A stretch of DNA of 64,000 nucleotides from Avena insularis. Its lineage: Eukaryota; Streptophyta; Magnoliopsida; Poales; Poaceae. The notes beneath the pieces were generated by a model. That model worked only from the letters and a program-made list of their open reading frames with translations. It had not been told where the DNA came from and did not search any database. A program made the position numbers and the translations under genes. Of the stretch, positions 59,883 to 64,000 are shown in pieces (the stretch's first letter is position 1; each line of letters opens with the position of its first letter). The DNA is taken from the NCBI GenBank assembly GCA_023614405.1, contig CM042685.1, positions 186,902,257-186,966,256 on the forward strand. Reading direction: 5' to 3'.

Positions 59883-60920
59883 TTGCCTATTCTAATCCCA
59901 ATCCAACCCAAACAGATGACTTCTCCAAGAAGCTCCAACATCAAGAATGATGACAACAACAACCAAGAGATCAACATGAGGGAACAACTACTAGCAAACC
60001 AAACCCAGTTGAACCAAGTGACAACTCAGTTTTTAGCCAACAACAATGGATTAGACCCAGCCATACAAAGGATTTTGAAAATTCAATCCCAATTGTTGCA
60101 AGGGATGGCCACTCAAATGATCAACATGGGAGACAACCTTTCCCAAGAAGTTTATGCCAACAAGGATGTCAAAGATGATATTCTAGAAGGAACCCAAGCT
60201 TGCAATATTTGTGGAGACAAGGACCACACTTCCAAGGAGCATGAAGATCAATGCCCCAATTGTGAAGAGAAACATCCAACTAACCAATGCCCCACAACCC
60301 AAGCTACTTGTTACTTATGTGAAGGAAATAATCATGTCCCTATCCAATGCCCCATCTATCCCATAGTTCAACAAAGGAAACAAGCTGGAGTGCAACAACT
60401 GATTGCAGACTACCATGAGAGATCCAAGTCTACCAAGAAGGATGAAGACAAAGGAAAATATCAGCTTGTACCTCCCATCAATATGACCCAATTTAAAGGA
60501 CCAAAGAGGAGACATATGTACTATCCAAGGAATAAGAAAAGGTCAAGGAGACCAGGAAACATTCCTACCTTTGAGATAACATATGAAGAACATGAACTAG
60601 AAGCACTCCTAGCTTTGGAGAAACCCAAGAAGAAGAAGTATAAGGAGATTAGCCAAGTATGGTGCAACAACTGCAAAGAGTTAGGCCATTATGTCTCAAC
60701 TTGTCCACAGAAGATACGTGAAGAACTCAATCTTATCACATGTTACAATTGTGGTAACCAAGGACATTATGCAAGCAATTGTCCAGAAAAGATGAAGCAC
60801 AAGATAAAGCCTATGAAGGATCTCAGCCTTGTCACATGTTTCAAGTGTGGAAACAAAGGACACTATGCAGATGTTTGCCCAGAGAGATTACAACAAGACC
60901 CCAAGCAAGTCAAGAAGTAA
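59883..60920 (+). CDS. Multi-zinc-knuckle (CCHC) nucleic-acid-binding ORF of element E
   Basis: 345 codons, intact. ATG 59883 is the first start; Met-12 (59916, after a purine-rich stretch) is a plausible alternative. Residues ~20-95 are Asn/Gln-rich and hydrophilic with helix-like stretches. Around 105-160 come three Cys-rich modules: CNICGDKDH, CPNCEEKHPTNQC (one residue short between Cys and His) and CYLCEGNNHVPIQC. A basic stretch (GPKRRHMYYPRNKKRSRRPG, ~205-225) follows. Around 260-335 there are three textbook CX2CX4HX4C knuckles: CNNCKELGHYVSTC, CYNCGNQGHYASNC, CFKCGNKGHYADVC. No capsid, protease or RT follows; the PPT lies ~100 bp downstream. It probably binds element RNA like a Gag nucleocapsid and would need capsid and pol from another element. 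Confidence 0.8.
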   Translation: MPILIPIQPKQMTSPRSSNIKNDDNNNQEINMREQLLANQTQLNQVTTQFLANNNGLDPAIQRILKIQSQLLQGMATQMINMGDNLSQEVYANKDVKDDILEGTQACNICGDKDHTSKEHEDQCPNCEEKHPTNQCPTTQATCYLCEGNNHVPIQCPIYPIVQQRKQAGVQQLIADYHERSKSTKKDEDKGKYQLVPPINMTQFKGPKRRHMYYPRNKKRSRRPGNIPTFEITYEEHELEALLALEKPKKKKYKEISQVWCNNCKELGHYVSTCPQKIREELNLITCYNCGNQGHYASNCPEKMKHKIKPMKDLSLVTCFKCGNKGHYADVCPERLQQDPKQVKK

Positions 60921-60992
60921 TCTAGTTGGAAAAATTTTAAGGGTGGTAGTACCCTAGTTGCTTTGAGCCAACTTGTAACCCCTAGCCTCCCC

Positions 60993-61011
60993 AAATCTCG
61001 GGACAAGATTT
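60993..61011 (+). other. Conserved pre-PPT hairpin and PPT, element E
   Basis: Stem AAATCTCG/CAAGATTT with loop GGA and one C-A mismatch, followed by the PPT-like TTTTAAGGGTGGTAGCC and the LTR at 61030. Same order as in D and G. Confidence 0.7.
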
Positions 61012-61029
61012 ATTTTAAGGGTGGTAGCC

Positions 61030-64000
61030 TGTCACATCCCAAGATTTTCCAAATCTTGTAATGTGAAAAATAAAATAAACAAAATAAATTATTGTTGAAT
61101 TTTAGGGTGAAAAGAAACTTTTGTTTCTAAATGGAAACTTAAAATCCCATCTTGAACAAACTTTGGTTAACATTTGAATCCAACTAAATTCATATCAAGT
61201 GGAATGCATTCCTCAATGAATGTATCTTGAAATTTAAACACTTGGAAAATAAAACAAAACCCTAAACCCTAATGGAATAAAAATCATTTCCAAGTTATCT
61301 CCAAGCCTATGGATTTGATCCATATAAAATTTGTCAACAAACATTTTCAAATGATCAAGAAAGACAAATAGAAATATCATAAAACCATAGAAATTGGTTT
61401 CACTTAATTTGGAGCCATAAATAAAATCTTATGAATATAATAAAAGAAGGAAATTAAATTTCAAAAGATAATAAAGAACCTTTCTATAAATCCATACCAA
61501 ATGGTGAGCAAATAATCCTAAAGATATTTAAAAGGATAAATAAATATCAAATAAGATTTTACAAATTGGAATCACCAAGTTTGGATCTATAAATAAAAAG
61601 ATATGGATTTTATAAGGTGAAGAAAGAAATATTAAATAAGGATTATTTAAAGACCAAATTAAATCTTGGCCTAATCTATTAAGCAAAGGGAATGAATAGA
61701 ATCCAAATCCAAATAAAATAAAAGGATAAAGAATTTCCAAAATAAAATAAAAATGGCATTAACCAGTCTATCCCTATTTTAATAAAGACAAATCTTTAAT
61801 AAGAATAACTATATAATTCATGGGAAAATAATATTTGGAATTTACCCAAGTGGAGTAAAAAGTAATTTAATTAACTTAATTAAGATTAAATAAATCTTCC
61901 AAATAAACTTTAGGGAATTAGAACTATATTTAAATTCCATTGGAATTAAAACAAATACCCAATTCAAATGATTTATGAATCATATTAAATACTTTCCAAA
62001 TAATTCAAGATGAATTATTTGACACCCTATTAATCAAATAAAAACCTACTGAAAAGGTTTGGAAGGTTTTTAGAAACTTAAATGGTGTTTGAAAATATTA
62101 TTAAATCTTATTTGATTTAAAACAAGGGCTTATTTGAATAATTAAAAGACCCCAAAAAGAATAAAGTTTTATTCAAAAATTGACTTCAAATTATATTACT
62201 AATCAGTAGTTAAACCTACACAAATTTTGGCAAAGGTTTGAATTCAAAATTATGTTTGAATTGATTAATCAAAATCAAAACAGAATATTAGAAAAGGAAA
62301 AAGAAAAACAATCTGAATAAAAAAAATCAAAACGGACTCGACCCAGTCAGCTAGCCCAACAAGGCCCAGTTAGCCCATCTACCCACCCCGCGAGAAAAAC
62401 GATTCGCACCATCTCCTGCACCCACTCAACAACTGACCGATGGACCCCACCCCCACACTCTCTCTCTTGCCGCCAGACGACCCCACCGCCACATCATCAT
62501 CTTCCTCACTCGCTGACCCCGCCCCTCACCTCGCCGGCCGTTGCAGACATTTAAGGATCGAATCAATTCGCGTTAACGCCGCAGTAAAACCTCTCCGCGA
62601 CCATGCTCCCTTAAACGCCTCCCTCTTCTCCCTCTTTTCCCCCAAACGCCACCCCACCGGAGCCCTCAGGCTGCTCGTATTTCTCGCGACGACCCCCTCT
62701 CTCCGACGAACATCCGTGGCGATTCCGGCCATCCCACGCCCCCCTTGCTCCCTGGCGCACACGAACTTGTTCCCCCTCTCCTGGCGGACCTTCCCGTATC
62801 GTCAGCTCGCCCGCGTGTGCCCTGCAAGCTCGACAACGTCTTCGCCAGAGCAGCGCCACCGTCTGCCTCCGCTCTGACGAGCACTACCGGTGAGACCAGA
62901 CCCCCCTTGCTATCCTTTTGATGCACACATGTCCATGACTCGCATACGAAGCTAACCTCATCTTCCGTTTGCTCCCTCGTGCACCGTAGAGTTGCCCTCG
63001 GCGACGACTGACCGAACCCGACGCCTTCGCAAACTCCGGCGAACAATCGCCAGCACCTGCGAGCGCCCCTTCGTCTACAACCATACGTCGAGCTTCCCCA
63101 CGTCACTGCGCTCACGGTGAGCCATCCCTCTTCCCTTCTCGCTTCCTGCATCGCCGGTGATACCGCTGTCAGACCGCGCCGCCGCCAGCCACCGTCGCTC
63201 GCGCCGCCAGTTCCTGGCAAGCGCCTTGTAGCCGTACGATCTTGATCTGACGATTAGGATAGAAACTAACCCGAAGGGGTATCGAGCGATATGAGCCGCG
63301 CGATTAAACTTTGATCCAACGGCTGTTGTCTGTCGATCCAACCGAAGCGGTACCGACGAGTAATATCATGCCACGTGTCCCTGCTGGTTTGATTTAAAAC
63401 AGAATTGTTCTATTAGATGTGCCAATTTGAAAAATCCATAACTTTCAGACCACATGTCCAAATTTTGCCAATTTTAGATCAATGGAATCAGTAAGACAAG
63501 TACTTTCTGACCATGCACTTTGTTTAGTAAAAAGCTTCTGTTAAATTGATTGTGTTTGCAGAAACTTGTGTATGCATGTTTAGAATGTAAAAATTGTTCT
63601 AAAATGATTTTTGAGATAAAATCTTTGGCAAATGGTTTGTTTTGAACCTACTGACCATAGGAATCAATTTTTGGTTTCAAAAATATATTTGGTGAAGTAA
63701 AAGAATAAACCTTTGATTTAAACCAATTCTAGTCAAATAAAAATAATTTTTATTTATTAAAAAGGATTTTGGAGGAAAACCTTTGGGAAATGTTTTGGAA
63801 TAAACTCTCTGACCCAAACACCAAGTTTTATGATTTGAAAATGTATTTGGTGAACCCTATAAAATTATTACTTTGCTAAAGACATTTTCAACCACATAAA
63901 ATAATGACTTGGTCTAAAAATGGTTTATGAAGTGAAATCTTTTGCAAATGATTTTGCCACTTTATAAAATTATCATTAGGTGTTTTCAAATGTTTATAAC
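61030..64000 (+). repeat. 3' LTR of element E (partial, 2971 bp in window)
   Basis: Co-linear with the 5' LTR from its TGTCACATCCC start. It contains an extra ~105-110 bp (about 62046-62152), the GC island (62335-63260), GGTACC (63349-63354) and a perfect G-box CACGTG (63372-63377). It is cut by the window end about 1.3 kb before its own end. The frames at 62440-63341 are LTR frames. Confidence 0.87.

Larger units (their letters stand above)
54948..64000 (+). mobile_element. Element E: long-LTR non-autonomous gypsy-type element with a zinc-knuckle ORF (runs off the window)
   Basis: 5' LTR 54948-59228, PBS 59231-59242, 1.8-kb core with one ORF, hairpin and PPT, then the 3' LTR from 61030 to beyond 64000. 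The putative TSD is TTGAT (54943-54947); the partner lies outside. Comparing ~370 bp of both LTR starts gives about six to eight differences, so it is a fairly young insertion. No protease, RT or integrase. It is inserted in the protease region of G in the opposite orientation. Confidence 0.87.

Noticed and set aside
1..64000. CRISPR arrays, operons, bacterial signals, rRNA or tRNA genes
   Set aside because: None seen. The repeats present are LTRs, a ~205-bp array and a minisatellite, and the content is plant nuclear.

Overview
This is intergenic plant DNA, almost certainly from a Triticeae grass (wheat, Aegilops or barley relative). The basis is the content: BARE1/Angela/WIS-type copia LTRs with the ATGCCCnAGAGGCAATAATAAA signature, several gypsy LTR families with long LTRs opening TGTnACATCCC, a 89-bp Stowaway MITE of CTCCCTC type, and alternating GC-rich and AT-rich blocks. 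I see no conserved single-copy host gene. Roughly 95 % of the window is nested LTR retrotransposon sequence. Element boundaries below come from LTR pairs, primer binding sites (PBS), polypurine tracts (PPT) and target site duplications (TSD) read by eye; family names are similarity-level calls.

Layout, left to right. 1-3998: tandem units of an old gypsy-like element whose internal DNA is essentially one antisense ORF (Transposase_28-like, pseudogenised) between LTRs. 3999-4174: minus-strand scrap of a copia leader. 4175-16.4 kb: minus-strand gypsy element C (3' LTR plus internal sequence), split by element D (6436-15731, TSD TTCTT), which has 3.8-kb LTRs around a 1.7-kb non-coding core. 16672-21783: minus-strand gypsy element F without pol, one LTR cut to 54 bp. 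21.9-29.5 kb: a ~205-bp tandem array with internal inverted repeats, split by H, a 6.3-kb probable solo LTR (TSD AGGGG). 29.5-31.6 kb: the only block not explained by LTR elements, with two unrecognised ORFs, one carrying a 39-bp in-frame minisatellite, and a Stowaway MITE. From 31596 on: one minus-strand chromovirus-like gypsy element (G) hit three times: copia-1 (31603-40119, TSD TAAGA) in its LTR, copia-2 (46533-54783, TSD GGACA) in its protease region, and E (54948 to beyond the window end) a little further into the protease region.

How the parts relate. G carries the most complete pol (protease, RT, RNase H, integrase, chromodomain), broken by three stops and at least two frameshifts. 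D, E and G, and partly H, share short conserved blocks inside otherwise divergent LTRs and a conserved hairpin just before the PPT. This suggests that D and E are non-autonomous parasites of a G-like lineage. E keeps one intact 345-codon ORF with up to six zinc-knuckle modules and no capsid, RT or integrase. Copia-2 has about 98 % similar LTR starts but a coding region decayed past recognition, the signature of a family mobilised in trans.

The most interesting items are the multi-knuckle ORF of E, the conserved LTR blocks and pre-PPT hairpin shared by D, E and G, the inverted-repeat tandem array with its neighbouring ORFs, and the TATA-box deletion in the 5' LTR of copia-2.
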